Of a DNA stretch of 64,000 nucleotides, positions 35,231 through 46,964 are shown one piece after another. Source of the DNA: Lepidodermella squamata (lineage: Eukaryota; Gastrotricha). The stretch is taken from positions 248,001-312,000 of the forward strand of contig JBLDXI010000046.1 of assembly GCA_047495785.1 (NCBI GenBank). Reading direction: 5' to 3'. The notes beneath the pieces are model-generated. The model saw nothing but the letters and a program-made list of their open reading frames with translations. It was not told the DNA's origin and did not search any database. The position numbers were made by a program, and so were the translations under genes. The stretch's first letter is position 1, and every line of letters begins with the position of its first letter.

Positions 35231-37078
35231 TCAATAGCGATTCGTCATGATGTAGAGAAAGATGGCATCGCAAGCCAACGCCATGGTGCCGAAAATACCG
35301 GCCATATAAATGTCGAGAATTCGAATTGTCGATAAACTCAGCAGGCCATGCTTGCCATTTCGGGTTGTCTTATCGACTGCTATAGGTAGAATTATGAGAG
35401 AATAAAGTGTTATGATGACGCCGCTGATGAATTTTAGGAGAACTATGTAGACCAGGTAGACGGGTTCCGAAGTTTTAGGAATTATCGAGAAAACCAGCGT
35501 GAGAAGGACTGAATTTCCCAATACGGCTGTGATTGCGAAAGAAGCTCTTAAAAAGGAGAAAACAAATGTTACAAGAAATAAAAAATCTTCCGAAAATTTG
35601 AGGAATCTGAATTTTAAATTTCCTATAAAAATTAAATAAAATCAATTTAAAATTTAAATTGAAACTCCAAATTTTGGGACTACTCCAAAACAAATGACGA
35701 CATAAAAAATGAGGCCAAAAACTTGATAATTAAGGCAATATGACGCGCGCACATGGTTTTTTCGATAAATATCAGTAAAAAACAGTAAAAAACAGTTTAA
35801 ACGCTAATTTTAACTTTGGCGGTTCTGGTATCACTTGTTTATTTTTTTACCTGTTTGACGTTTTTAGAAATTTGGGTGTTTTGGTGCATTCTTTTTGGCG
35901 TCTTTTGTTTTGTCTTTGCCGTTTTGGAGTAGTCCCAAAATTTTAAAATTTTAAATGAAATTTCAAAATTTTAAATTTGTTAATTTTGTGTTGGCCATTA
36001 TTGTGTTAGTGAAGTGAAAATTTGAAAATTGAATTTTTTTTAATTTTAATAAAATTTTTCAAAATTTCAAAAATCTCAATTGGAAATTGATTTTTTGAAA
36101 TTCATTCGAAAAAAAATAATTTCTTCTGAATTTTAATTGAAGGTTTCATTTTTTCAATTAAATTGAAAATTGATTTTTTCGATTTTAAAAATTTCATTAA
36201 AATTGATATATTTTTTATTTTAACCTGTCTGGCAGTTCTGGAGGCATGGCCAGGCTGAAAACCTGAAGCAGATACGTAGCCACGGTCGGTATCATAATAT
36301 TCATAACATAGTAAACATATTTTCGCTTCAGGCTTATCGTAAACAGCAACTGAGTGTAATGAATGTCACTATCACTCGAGTAAGTTATTTTCTCGAAAGT
36401 TAAAGAATCATAAATCGAATCGGTAGCAAACCTCCAAACCTCTGAGTCGTCTAAAATACCGCCGTTTTTAATGATCATCGCCTCTATAGGGTGAAATTTG
36501 CGTGCTGAAAAATTGACAAAATCATTGCCCTGATTCGGCTCGAAAATCAGCGTGCAGTTCAACTTATCGAAAGGAAATGTCTCGAATTTAAATGACAAAC
36601 ATTTGGTATCAATGCGCCGAATTCCAATGTACTGACCACGTGGTGGTGCTGCGATAGGAAATGGCGTTATCTTTATCTCATCGCCACCTTTTATATCGAA
36701 AGGTAGAGGATTCTCAACCGCGTTAAGGTGGCTTACGTAAGGATGCCAATAACGTTCAGCATCGACGTAGAATGACATGTTTTCAAGCTTGTTGTAACTA
36801 CATAATTTAGCAAGGCCGGCGTGATTTTCGGCTATTTGCCAGCAGTTCAAAACAGGGCACGGGTAGTACCAGCCGAATATGAAATAGACGAAAATTGACA
36901 GAGTTTTCGCGAGATCGTTGATTTCTAGTATTCGAACAAGTTGTAGGGTCACGTTGACTCTTAGCGGATCGCGAAAATCGTTAAGGGCTCCATTTTCAAA
37001 GAGCAAATTTAGGGCTCGAACGGGCGGGCAGGCATTTGCGAATGACTCTTCCAGGGCTTCAGAAACAATTGCATTCAT
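35231..37078 (-). CDS. Cys-loop ligand-gated ion channel subunit 1, divergent, 389 aa
   Basis: Two exons (36225-37078 and 35231-35546) splice to 390 codons, the intron cutting the codon for Arg 0' of M2. The extracellular domain has the FPFD signature inside the Cys-loop, Cys160-Cys175, which spans 14 residues rather than the canonical 13. M1 (YYVMNIMIPTVATYLLQVF), M2 (ASFAITAVLGNSVLLTLVF), M3 and M4 follow, with an M3-M4 loop of only about 25 residues. M2 keeps Leu at 9' and an acid (Asp) at -1', which in this family favours cations. No signal peptide is evident at the ATG, and an upstream exon was not found. The agonist is unknown. It is a tandem paralogue of the next subunit. Confidence 0.88.
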
Positions 37079-37931
37079 CGTGTTGAAAATAAATCACACA
37101 GCGGATTCGGTTTTATTTGAGTAGTGGAGAATCATGCTGCTAGGTTTTATGCAAATAAGCTCCACGGCAGTACAGGAAATGAGGAAAATGAGGTATTGAA
37201 AAAACTTGAATATGCATGTTTTTTGTAGATTTGATGAAAAATCATGATCGTCAATTACAGCAGCTTCCGCGAAGCAAAGCTAAGCTAAGCGGCGAACCCG
37301 TTCGTTGTCTTGTCCGCGAAGCCCCAGCATTTAGCAGAATAGCTAGCCGGAATGAGCTACAGCAGCTTCGCAACTGTCGAAAGAGGCGACACGGGATAGC
37401 AGCAGTGAAGGAAGTTGGATTATCATTGAAAGGGTGATGTCAAAAAACATTTCGATCGCTCCACTCGCGTATAGCTTTCGGCGCCCGTGCCTTTGACTAA
37501 CAGGTTTCTGTTTGTTGACTTCAGCCATTCAAGTGCCTACCCACTCACTCCACTTCTCATGTGAACATCTGAATATCTTAATACGCGAGCGAAGCGAGCT
37601 TTTAGCTCACGCTATTTTTCGGATTTTCTATTCAGAATGGTCAAGAATGTCGGCCTGTCTGAAGTCCGAAATATGTCCCGTGTGGGTGAGCTGCAGCAAA
37701 GATAGAATAATAAAAGTTAGGAAATATTGGCCTTACGACCCCCTTCGTACGACATAAGATATGGAAGCATAGAAGATATGGCAGAATGAGAATATTGTAT
37801 GCCCATCAACCCTGGGCTACTATTGTTTAACAAGTGCTGTGGAATAAAGGAACTCTCTCCTAGCGGCTATCGTAAAATTAGAGGCAAGTATCAGCCAGGA
37901 ATGCAGAATATATATGAAAATCGATGTTTTT
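37079..37931. other. intergenic; conserved 5' flank of channel subunit 1
   Basis: The first 100 bases (to about 37180) match those upstream of channel subunit 2 (40587-40690), including an AAATAAAACCGAATC block, so the promoter was duplicated with the gene. The remainder shows nothing coding; an inverted 'cagcagcttc' motif recurs at 37258-37370. Confidence 0.45.
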
Positions 37932-38300
37932 CTATAACAAAAATGCGTATTTGTTAACTCGGACCATCTGTTTAGGATTACGATTACCTGTATAGAAGCG
38001 CGATGTTATCATTTCTTGGGGGCGCAACATTTCGCGAAGAGGCAGTAATTGCGAAAATGACGCAGGTAACTCACAAAGCAAAGGACCGCCCTTCTTGATG
38101 AGAATGCTCGAGATCTTATCAAGCCCTGGAGCCTTGAGCTTCGAGCGCCGCACCGAGCTTCTCATCTCAGCCTTCGAGATTATGACTTTCTCGTCAATCT
38201 CCCTGGTTTCGATCGGGTTAAACAACTCCCGATCTTCTCGAACAACCTTCTCGATCTCGGCGTGATGTGCCTTGATCTCCGAATCGTTCTCGACCTTGGT
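37932..38300 (-). pseudogene. non-LTR retrotransposon reverse transcriptase fragment
   Basis: A minus-strand frame reads EMRSSVRRSKLKAPGLDKIS followed by ILIKKGGPLL. This is the start of the fingers/palm of a LINE-type RT, where KAPG-D is conserved. No further RT motifs follow, so it is a short 5'-side fragment of an element. Confidence 0.7.
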
Positions 38301-38719
38301 TCAGTTTGCATGAAGTTTGCATGGACGTAGGTATAAGTTGTACCGGATTACGGTATTAACAATAGAAATTTCACGTTTGCAAAATATGCATTTCATAACT
38401 GGTGTAGCAGAGAAACAAGAAGTGAGCCGATGACGAAGGGGTTGATTTTTGCCGCGGTAGTGTACATATACGTCGTGCGATGGAGGTTCTACGTCGTCCT
38501 CGTCGTCATGAAATTGCGCAGACACAGTGGTGCGAGTTGATAAGGCGCCGCTTTGATGCGGGAGCCGCCGGATCAGCAAGTGCTGCAGCGCTGCCGCTGG
38601 TAGCTAGAATCGGAGGCGTCGACGGTTGCGCACCCGCAGCACTGTAATGAGCATCGAAATGGGAGATCGAACAGGCAATAACAGCCTAGGCAGCCCGAGC
38701 AACTCGAACTCTAGAGAAG

Positions 38720-39031
38720 CGGAAGGAAGTCCAACTCTTCGGTGTCCTCAAAGGCGTCATCACAACTTAAACCCTCCAGGATATCACGCAGCAGTTGCCG
38801 ATGGGCTGGTTTATGCTTTTGGCTGTTTTCGCCCTTGAAAAACTCGAAAAGCATCATCTCCGCATTCGAAATATTCCTTCTGTGAAAAAGGAACAATCTG
38901 TCTTTGTCATAAAGATCGACGTCATTTGACGTTCTTAGACGAGGCAATAAGACCAGACATGGTAGACCAGGCAAGCTTGCAGTCAGGTTCAAGTAGAGAG
39001 CTTTTTTTAAACTCGACAACATTGTACTCAA
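38720..39031 (-). pseudogene. NLR gene fragment (linker after winged helix)
   Basis: About 38764-38930 is almost identical to 43045-43210 of the TIR-NB-ARC-ankyrin gene; by eye more than 90 percent of bases match. It reads DVDLYDKDRLFLFHRRNISN and AEMMLFEFFKGENSQKHKPA. Both flanks leave the similarity abruptly and no P-loop or ankyrin repeats are present, so this is a duplicated piece, not a gene. It sits about 150 bases beyond the 3' end of channel subunit 2. Confidence 0.85.
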
Positions 39032-39176
39032 AAGTGTTCACCGGACAAATGACGAACCACGAATGACCCCCGAGCAACATATTCTGTTTTCCCTAAAAAC
39101 AACATTTATTTTTTTTCACGAGACGATACGAAGCACGTGGCGAATTTTCATTCAGAAAAATATTTTCGAATGTTTT

Positions 39177-40586
39177 TTAATAGCGATTCGTCATGATGTA
39201 CAAATAGATGACATCGCAAACGAAAGCCGTAGTGCCGCAAATGCCCGCCATATAAAGGTCGAGAATTCGAATTTTCGATAAACTTAAATGACCATATTTG
39301 CCGTTTCTGGTTTGCTTATCTACAGCTATCGGCAGAATTATGAGGGAATAGAGTGTTAAGATGATGCCGCTGATGAATTTTATGACAACTATGTAGACCA
39401 GGTAGACAGGTTCCGAAGTGTGAGGAATTATTGAGAAAACAAGTGTTAGCAGGACTGAATTTCCCAATACGGCTGTGATTGCAAATGAAGCTCTAAAAAA
39501 AGAGGAAACAAGGAACATAAATAAAACATAACGAAACCTCCTCAAACTTTCATGGTATAATTTTTAAAAATTGGGAAATTTATTGAAAATGATTAAAAAT
39601 GAAACTTCAATTTAAATATTTGAATTTTGATTCGAGAATCAATTTATTTGATTTCACTTGAAAATTGAGTAATTTTTAAAATTTTGATATTCATATTTAG
39701 GAATTTCAAATAAATTTGTAGAGTTTTATTTCAACCTGTCTGGCAGTTCCGGAGGCATGGCCAGGCTGAAAACTTGAAGCAGATACGTAGCCATAGTTGG
39801 TATCAAAATATTAATGATGTAATACAAATATTTCCGCTTCAGACTTATCGTAAACTGCAACTGGGTGTATTGAATTCCGTTTTCATTTGTGTATGTTATT
39901 TTCTCGAAATTCAATGAATCAGAAAGTTGATCATCCGCAAATTTCCAGATCTCTGAATTGTCTAAAATTCCGCTTGAATTCATCGCTTCAAGCGGGCGAA
40001 AACTGCGAGCTGAAAAATTGACCAAAATGTCAGCTTGATTCGGCTCGAAAATCAGCGTGCAGTCCAGCTTATCGAAAGGAAACATCTCAAATTTGAACGA
40101 CTGGCATTTCGTGTCAATGCGCCGAATTCCTACGTACAGACCACGTGGCGGTGTCGAGATAGAAAATGGTGTTATCGTTATCTCATCGCCGCCTTCGATA
40201 TCGAAAGGCAGAGGATTCTTCACCGCGTTAAGGTGGCTCAGGTAAGGATGCCAGTAACTTTTAGCTTCAACGTAAAATTGAACTTTATCGAGACCATATT
40301 TATAGTTGCACAATTTAGCGAGTTCCGGGTGACTTTCGGCCATTTGCCAGCAGTTCATAACGGGGCATGGGTAGTTCCATGAGAATATGAAATAGACAAA
40401 AATTGACAGAGTTTTCGCGAGATCGTTGATTTCGAGTATTCGAACAAGTAGTAGGGTCAAGTCTATTTTAAATGGATCACGAAATTCGTTGAGAACTCCA
40501 TTTTCAAAGGGCAAATTAAGGACTCGAACGGGCGGGCAGGCATTTGCGAATGACGCCTCGAGGGCTTCGGAAGCTGTTGTATTCAT
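39177..40586 (-). CDS. Cys-loop ligand-gated ion channel subunit 2, divergent, 388 aa
   Basis: Two exons (39736-40586 and 39177-39492), with the same structure as subunit 1. The Cys-loop (KCQSFKFEMFPFDKLDC) again holds 14 residues between its Cys. M1 is YYIINILIPTMATYLLQVF; M2 keeps Asp -1', Arg 0' and Leu 9'; the M3-M4 loop is about 25 residues. The start MNTTASEALEASFANACPPV lacks an obvious signal peptide. Most differences from subunit 1 are conservative substitutions, so both copies look maintained. They could assemble as homo- or heteropentamers at the plasma membrane. Confidence 0.88.
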
Positions 40587-41487
40587 CGTGTTGAAAAAAA
40601 ATCACACAGCTGATTCGGTTTTATTTGAGCAGTGGAATAGCATGCTGCTATGTTTTCTGCAAATACGGCAGTACAGGAAATGAAATATTATTGAAAACTT
40701 GATTTTGGTTTATTTGATGACATTTTATTTTATTTCATTTCAATCGCGTTTTCTATCGTTTTAATTGCAAATTCGTTGCTGACTTCGGAAGTTCCCATAA
40801 GTTTGATTAACGCATCAAAGGCTAAGGTTTGGGTTATTTCCATAGATTTAATACAAACGAGAATAAACCGGGAATTTGTACCTTGCGAATTGAGCCGGGC
40901 CCAACCTCTCGGATCCTAAGAGATATGATAGTATTAAGCCCTTAATCCCGTTCATTTCGCAGCAAGCTCAAAATTTTTTAACACAGTCAGGGCCCAGAGC
41001 TCAGGGATCTAGATCCAAATACTGGATCCAGATTTTGGATCCAATAATCCATCGCCTAATGAGATCATCGCGTGCCCTTTAATCGAAAAAGCCGAAACAA
41101 ACAAAAAGCTTTTTATTCTGCCATTTTTTTCCCAAGTAAAATAATTAATGACTTCTACGTGATGACACTATTGTTACAACTTCAGACGAGAGAACGCGGT
41201 AGCGGTATTGTTAGACACAGCAGAAGATGGGCGGCTAGCAAAATATCTAAAAGAAAGCATACCGGATGAGATGGAAGACCACAGAAAGTAGACAAGGGAA
41301 AAGCAGCAGATGGCCTAGCAACAACGCTGTTCCAGCGAACTCGATCCTCAAGACGGAAATGCATACGGCTCGTAGACAGTAGCAAATTTCAGCTAAGTGT
41401 TGCGCGGTACGGTGGCCGGCAAACAACCGAGCGGAAGCATGAACGATTTTGCCCCCTCGGAAGTTTCCATGCTGTGTATCGTTGGCA
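40587..41487. other. intergenic between channel subunit 2 and the NLR gene
   Basis: It holds the duplicated 5' flank of subunit 2 (to about 40690) and otherwise no supported gene. An imperfect 'ggatcca' tandem lies at 41010-41045. Confidence 0.4.
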
Positions 41488-44400
41488 TTAAATACGTTTC
41501 AGCTCAAAATCTCGCAAGAATTGAACAACTTCGATCTGGTCATTTTCAGCAGCTATCGAGAGCGGGGTTGTGCCATCGTTGTCAGCCATAGAAACAGTTG
41601 CTGGAGCTTTCTCTGCCAGGAATCGAACAACTTCAATGTGGCCATTTTGACCAGCTATCCAAAGCGGCGTTACGCCATCCTTATTAGCCAAAGAAACCGT
41701 TGTCGGAGCCTTGTCTGCCAGGAATCTAACGACTTCGATGTGACCGCTTTCAGCAGCAACAAACAGCGGGGTTGTGCCCTCGTTATTCGCCATAGAAACC
41801 GTGGATTCTGCTTTGTCTGCTAAGAATCGAACAATCTCGATGTGGCCATTTTCAGCAGATATCGAGAGTGGCGTTCTGCCATCGTTATTACACGCGGAAA
41901 CCGTGGTTGGTGCCATGATTGCCAGAAGTCGAACAACGTCGATGTGGCCATTTTGAGCTGCTATCCAAAGCGGCATTATGCCATCGTTGTCAGCCATAGA
42001 AACCGTGGTTGGTGCTTTATCCGCCAGGAATCGAACAACATTAATGTGGCCATTCTGAGCCGCAATCCAAATCGGGACTGTGCCGTTTTTATTAGCCATA
42101 GAAACCGTGGACGGTGCCTCGGCTGCGAGGAATCGAACAATCTCGATGTGGCCATTTTCGGCAGCAATTAACAACGGGTTTGTTCCGTTGTTTTTAGCCG
42201 TAGTTACCAGGCTTGGTGCTTTGTCTGCCAGGAATCTAACGACTTCGAGGTGGCCATTTTGAGCTGCAATCCAAAGCGGCGTTGTGCCGTTTTTATTAGC
42301 CGTGGATATTGTGGTCAGGGCTTTGTCTGCCAGGAATCGGACAACCTCGATATGACCATTTTCAGCGGCTATCGAGAGCGGGGTTGTACTGTCATTGTCA
42401 AGCGTGGAGACCGTGGATGGTGCTTTCTCTGCCAAAAGTCGAACGACGTCGATGTGGCCATTCTCAGCTGCTAAAAAGAGTGGCGTCATGCCGTCGATGT
42501 CCCTCGAAGATAGGGTATCACGTGACTTTCCAGCTGCGAATTCTATTATTTTTCTATCACCTAGTACAGCAGCAATGCCCACAGCTGTGCGTGCCTCTGC
42601 TAGGCTGAAATTGCGTTTCACTGCAGCTAAATCACGGCCTATAACCGATCTAATAAACTGTGACGTATCCTTGCTATTAATTAGGACAGCCACATTTCTT
42701 CTCGCTTGATATCTCCAGTAGTGGCCATTAAAGAAGTTCACTATTTTGTCTCTCTCGTGCTTCAGCAGCTCTAATTCATCGTCGTTCCAAATTTGCATCA
42801 AACATGCCAAATCATTGTGGTCGGCTAAGCATTTTATGTGGCTTTGATATCGCGCTTCGTCGCCCTGCAGTCTTGCAAGCATCCATGCAATCAGACGGTA
42901 GGAATGATGTGTTCCGTACATTTTAAACTCATCCTCTGCACCTCGAATGAAATTGTCTTCCCATTCCAAGCAATAGAGGAAATGAATGAAAGACTTTCCC
43001 TCGCTTCTGCTTGTATACGTGCATACTTCTAACAGTGCATCGCAACTTAAGCGTTCCAGGATATCACGCAGCAGTTGCCGAAGGGCTGGTTTATGCTTTT
43101 GGCTGTTTTCGCCCTTGAAAAACTCGAAAAGCATCATCTCTGCATTCGAAACATTCCTTCTGTGAAGAAGGTACAATCGGACTTTGTCATACAGATCGGC
43201 GTCATTTGGGGCGGTTATCTTGAATTCTTGGGCAGCTCGTCGAAAACCAGCTTCCCAAAGAAGTTGATGCACGGACGAGAGCTCATGATCCCCGCCAACA
43301 GTTCGTATAACAGCGCGCTGATCAAAGGCATTGAACACGTCCTTTGCCCTAAGCTTAGGTGCTAGTTGGCGCCATAACATTGCCAGATTTTCGCTGGAAA
43401 TTAGAGCATTTGGCGCGAAGAGAAGGAAGGCATAGAAGCACTGCCTATAGTCGTCTCCAAGTCGGTCGAGAGAAAACTGCAACAGACTATCGACAGTTTG
43501 TTCTTTGAAACGGGAATCGCCACCGGTCAGAGTAGTATCAAGGTCGTTGGTCTTTTGATGGACCACTTCTTCATACTCCTCGTCCCAATTGTAATTTCCG
43601 AACATGAAGCGATTGGCGATGAGAGACATGATCAGAGGCAAACCACAGCACATTTTCGAAAGGTTTGCTATCTTTTCTTCAGCGTTCGCCTTGAGTTTCT
43701 CCTTCAACTTGCAAGTTCTTTCGAGAAATCGTTCGATCGCTTCATTCGTGAGACTGTCGATCTTCTCCAACTTGTAGATGAGCTGTCGCTGTTGCATTAA
43801 AATCGCAAATGGGTCACGAGTAATGACACAGCAGGCCATTTCTGATTGCTCTTGAATGAAGAAGCGAAGCAATTCCACGTTGAACATGTCATCAAGGACG
43901 ACCAATACACGACGGCGCTTTTTCTCGCGAAAATACTCGCTGATATGAGATATTTCCGATCCAGTAAAGTCCGCTGCTGCTTTCTTTGCCAGAGCTAATA
44001 GACTTTCACGGAATTCTTTCTTGGCTGAGTCATCAAATGATAATCCTTGCCACTTGAAACACTGAAGCCAGAGAACAACCGTTGGCGATTGCAGCCCTCT
44101 TGGGATCGATTCGCTGCGTAGCAATTTCGCCATCAAAACAGACTTGCCTACTCCCCCCTCGCCAGCTACAACCAGAATGCCATTATTGCCTAGTTAAGAC
44201 TTTTATTAAGCTGGATCGAAGAAATAAAAATATTTACCTTTTGCTGATTTATTGCAAATTTCGATTAGATGAGTCATCAATTTGGCTTCCAGTTCATCCC
44301 GCTCAAAGTAGTTCGAGATGCTGATAGGTAAGTTTGAAGAGTAGAACCGATTCGAAACGACTGCTTTCTGGGCAGGCATCTCCAGTATCAGTCGGATTTG

Positions 44401-45151
44401 CTGACAAACATCATTAGCATCGTCGTGGAAGTGCATGGCCTCCGTGCGCAAGAAGACTCTAAGTAAATTTCCGAGGTTTCGAGACTCATCGAGTCGGACA
44501 AAGTCATCTTCCAGATTGACGAGGAGTAATTTCTTTTTCTTGAAGATGGCATAGTCAAATTCTTTAGCAGAATTGGAACCTGCTCTAAGGTATGGTTCGC
44601 AGAGGAAGCAAACAACGATATCAGCCCAGTCTACTTTCTATCGTTGCGAACATGATAAGTGATAAATCTTAGAAGAGACTGAAAACTTGCCTCAATCATC
44701 GCCTGATCGAGATCGCCGCAGATTTTATGAATATCTAAAAACACATCGAAGTCAGGCTGTTGGCTGAGATATTCATCTGTGAGGTTTCGAACGTCAGCTT
44801 CGCGATAACTCCAAGAATAGCTCACAAAAACACGAGCTTTTTTGGCAGAGGCAGCTGATTCTGGCGAAGAGTTCGCCGATTCTTGAATAGGTCGCTGTAA
44901 ATAATAAGGTTTTATTATGCAAAATTTATGACATCAACTTCCTGAACTCATACTTTTTGTGGAAGAGAAGTCTTCTTTGTTGGCAGTATCGTTTTTTTCT
45001 TTGAAATAAAATGATGATGTGTATGATTTGATTTTGACGAGTCTTTCACCCCATCTAAAACTTGAGGGGTGGTTTGCTGTAAAGTGACACCATTTTGTAG
45101 CTAATGGACCAAATTAGTATGGAAACCTACTTTCTCCGAAGATTGTTTCAT
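41488..45151 (-). CDS. TIR-NB-ARC-winged helix-ankyrin NLR-like receptor, 1149 aa
   Basis: Five exons (45131-45151, 44954-45076, 44691-44894, 44238-44637, 41488-44189) splice to exactly 1150 codons. After a basic leader of about 67 residues, a TIR domain (about 68-200) starts ARVFVSYSW and has DIVVCFLCEPYL and the SAKEF helix, whose Glu142 stands where NAD-cleaving TIRs keep their catalytic Glu. NB-ARC follows: P-loop GEGGVGKS (about 259-266), RNBS-A-like VVLWLQCF, kinase 2 VLVVLDD (about 344-350), RNBS-B CVITRDP and GLPL (CCGLPLIMSL). A winged helix ends SSVHQLL in place of MHD. A linker of about 200 residues leads to one degenerate and ten good 34-residue ankyrin repeats. Intron 3 is GC-AG. 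By analogy it is an intracellular immune switch; ligand and output are unknown. Confidence 0.9.
44638..44690 (-). other. GC-AG intron within the TIR coding region
   Basis: The donor reads GAG|GCAAGT, the best-known GC donor context, and the acceptor is GATAG|AAAG. Removing these 53 bases joins DQAMIE to KVDWADIVVCF in frame. Reading through instead brings an early stop after LLRFITYHVRNDRK and truncates the protein inside the TIR. Confidence 0.8.
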
Positions 45152-46361
45152 GTTACTGATATAGGAACTTAGAAACCCACCAACAATCAGGTTATATTAT
45201 ATACGTAGTCTTCTTAAAACGTTAAAACCGCTTGAAATAAAACGCTGGTATTCCACGGGGGCAATCTGAACTTTCGATGGATGAATGGTTATGGAGAAAT
45301 GGCCTTCCATTCACTTAAAGAATACAAAAGGAAGGCTCACGTCGAATAGAAAAAGTAAACTCCCTCACTGGCAACTCGATGAAAGGGGTAACATGAATAT
45401 ATACAATTTTAATGCCGCAACTTTAATGCGATTCTTCAGTGCCTTTTTTTATTTCTTCAAGTGAAAGAAAACCAATTTTTCCATCACCATTTATCTTTCA
45501 ATCCAAAGTTAAATTGGCAGACATACGGCTGACCATCACTTGCGGGTATTTTCAGCCCGGAATTTATCGGGCCAAAGGGTCCCCCTGTGATTGTTTTGGG
45601 GTTTTATTGCCTCCCTAGTTACCGGGGGGCCTTGATACAATGCGTTAAGTGTGTCGGAAACTATGTAGAAGTAGGAGCTTTTACTCTATGTGTCAATCCC
45701 AAGATATCATACGTTTTCAGTATCATGAGTCTTCCCAGTTGTCGCTGTCGATTCCACTGACGAGTGTTCATCCATTTGTTGCTTTTAAATCGACAAAGTA
45801 GGTATACCCAATAATATAAATTGCGAAACTTACTTGCATCGCACAATTTCCCATGGATAAAAAACAGATATTCTTTTCTGATAACGAATTGTTGCAACTC
45901 AACAGAAATCGTACCAAAAATCGAGAACTTACGCTTATTAGGTTTGAACAACCCGGCGGATTATCACTAGGCGTAGCGAAGCAACATAAGCCAGGAACAC
46001 TAACAGCAAACCAACAAAGCAATTGCAATCATTTCTAAGTTTGGCATCATCGATTGGAGTATCTGCCTATGCACCGAAACCACGTATCCTAGAAACATCC
46101 GCTTTGTGGAAAAATAATTAATGAGGACTAAATCGATCGATACGCTATACGCTAGCTCCAATAGCATGCTGAAAGTTGTGGATATAGGCGTGGAAAGGTG
46201 TGGATCTGAAAAATTAAATGGTGGAAGAATTCCATTCGACTTGTTTCACATTTGAATACAAACGCAATTTCTTTTATCTTGAGAGTTCAATAGAGTAGAA
46301 AATCTGAACCAATTAATCGAGGCATGACGGCAGCCAGGATGGAATAATTTTATTCTATTTA
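45152..46361. repeat. NLR 5' flank with a GC-rich MITE and duplicated upstream segment
   Basis: About 45530-45650 resembles the 17492-17640 MITE family (blocks 'aaagggtccccctgtgattg' and 'taccggggggccttgata'). About 46018-46150 is a diverged copy of 49416-49540, the 5' flank of the ankyrin-only gene, sharing 'ttgcaatcattt' and 'acgtatcct.gaaacatc'. The open frame at 45768-46028 begins with a hydrophobic stretch but is not otherwise supported. Confidence 0.55.
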
Positions 46362-46458
46362 CAGGGTGTTCAAGAAATAATAGGTAGTTATAAATAGCAT
46401 TGCTACTTTTGGCACGCGCTTTAGCTTAACAACTACCTATTATTTCTTGAACACCCTG
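46362..46458. mobile_element. 97-bp palindromic MITE flanked by TA
   Basis: Perfect inverted repeats, CAGGGTGTTCAAGAAATAAT extended by AGGTAGTT, bracket a loop of about 40 bases, with TA on both outer sides (46360-46361 and 46459-46460). This is typical of Tc1/mariner-derived MITEs. Confidence 0.8.
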
Positions 46459-46685
46459 TACATGTTTTTTTTAATTCGGACTCGAAAATACCCCCTAGTT
46501 CGAGCATCCTACTTCGCGCACTGGCTATAGAGGCCAGACTCGCATCCATTCATCGTCGGGAAACTTGGGAAGATTTAATTAATCCTTGAGTCTAATCCCT
46601 CGGCTCTGTAGTACTCGGCCTAGTACTGCTCTGTAGTACGTCACATTCAAAGCGGCAGCCAGGTTCCGATTGCAATAGTCAATGA

Positions 46686-46964
46686 TCATTTCAAGTAGTA
46701 AGTATTACTTTGATCCGGGCGCTGATTGGTGAATTTATTGTTGCTCCGCGATCTGCGATGAAACCATTTTGTCGTGCGATGTTCACCATGAGATGCCCCT
46801 TGGACCGTATCGTGATATGAGCTTCGATAAATTAGTCTTTTTGTGAACCGTTTTTGTACCGATTCCATGTCATATGTAGTAAACTCCGTAGTAAACTCCG
46901 TAGTAAACTCCGTAAAAACACTTGTTGCAAAAAGTTTTATGGATCGCACGACTGAATGTTTCAT
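46686..46964 (-). pseudogene. non-LTR RT C-terminal fragment with a triplet duplication
   Basis: The minus frame contains MESVQKRFTKRLIYRSSYHD, the region after the RT domain of the same LINE family as at 51.1 kb. It is preceded by three tandem copies of 'gtagtaaactcc' (46876-46911). No intact element surrounds it. Confidence 0.55.

Noticed and set aside
41774-42709. Many plus-strand open frames opposite the NLR ankyrin repeats
   Set aside because: They are antisense shadows of 102-bp repeats, with repeated residues that follow the minus-strand repeat period.
45768-46038. Possible secreted protein (MQLLCWFAVSV) upstream of the NLR
   Set aside because: The apparent start is TTG, no splice partner was found, and the upstream part is the duplicated ankyrin-gene flank.
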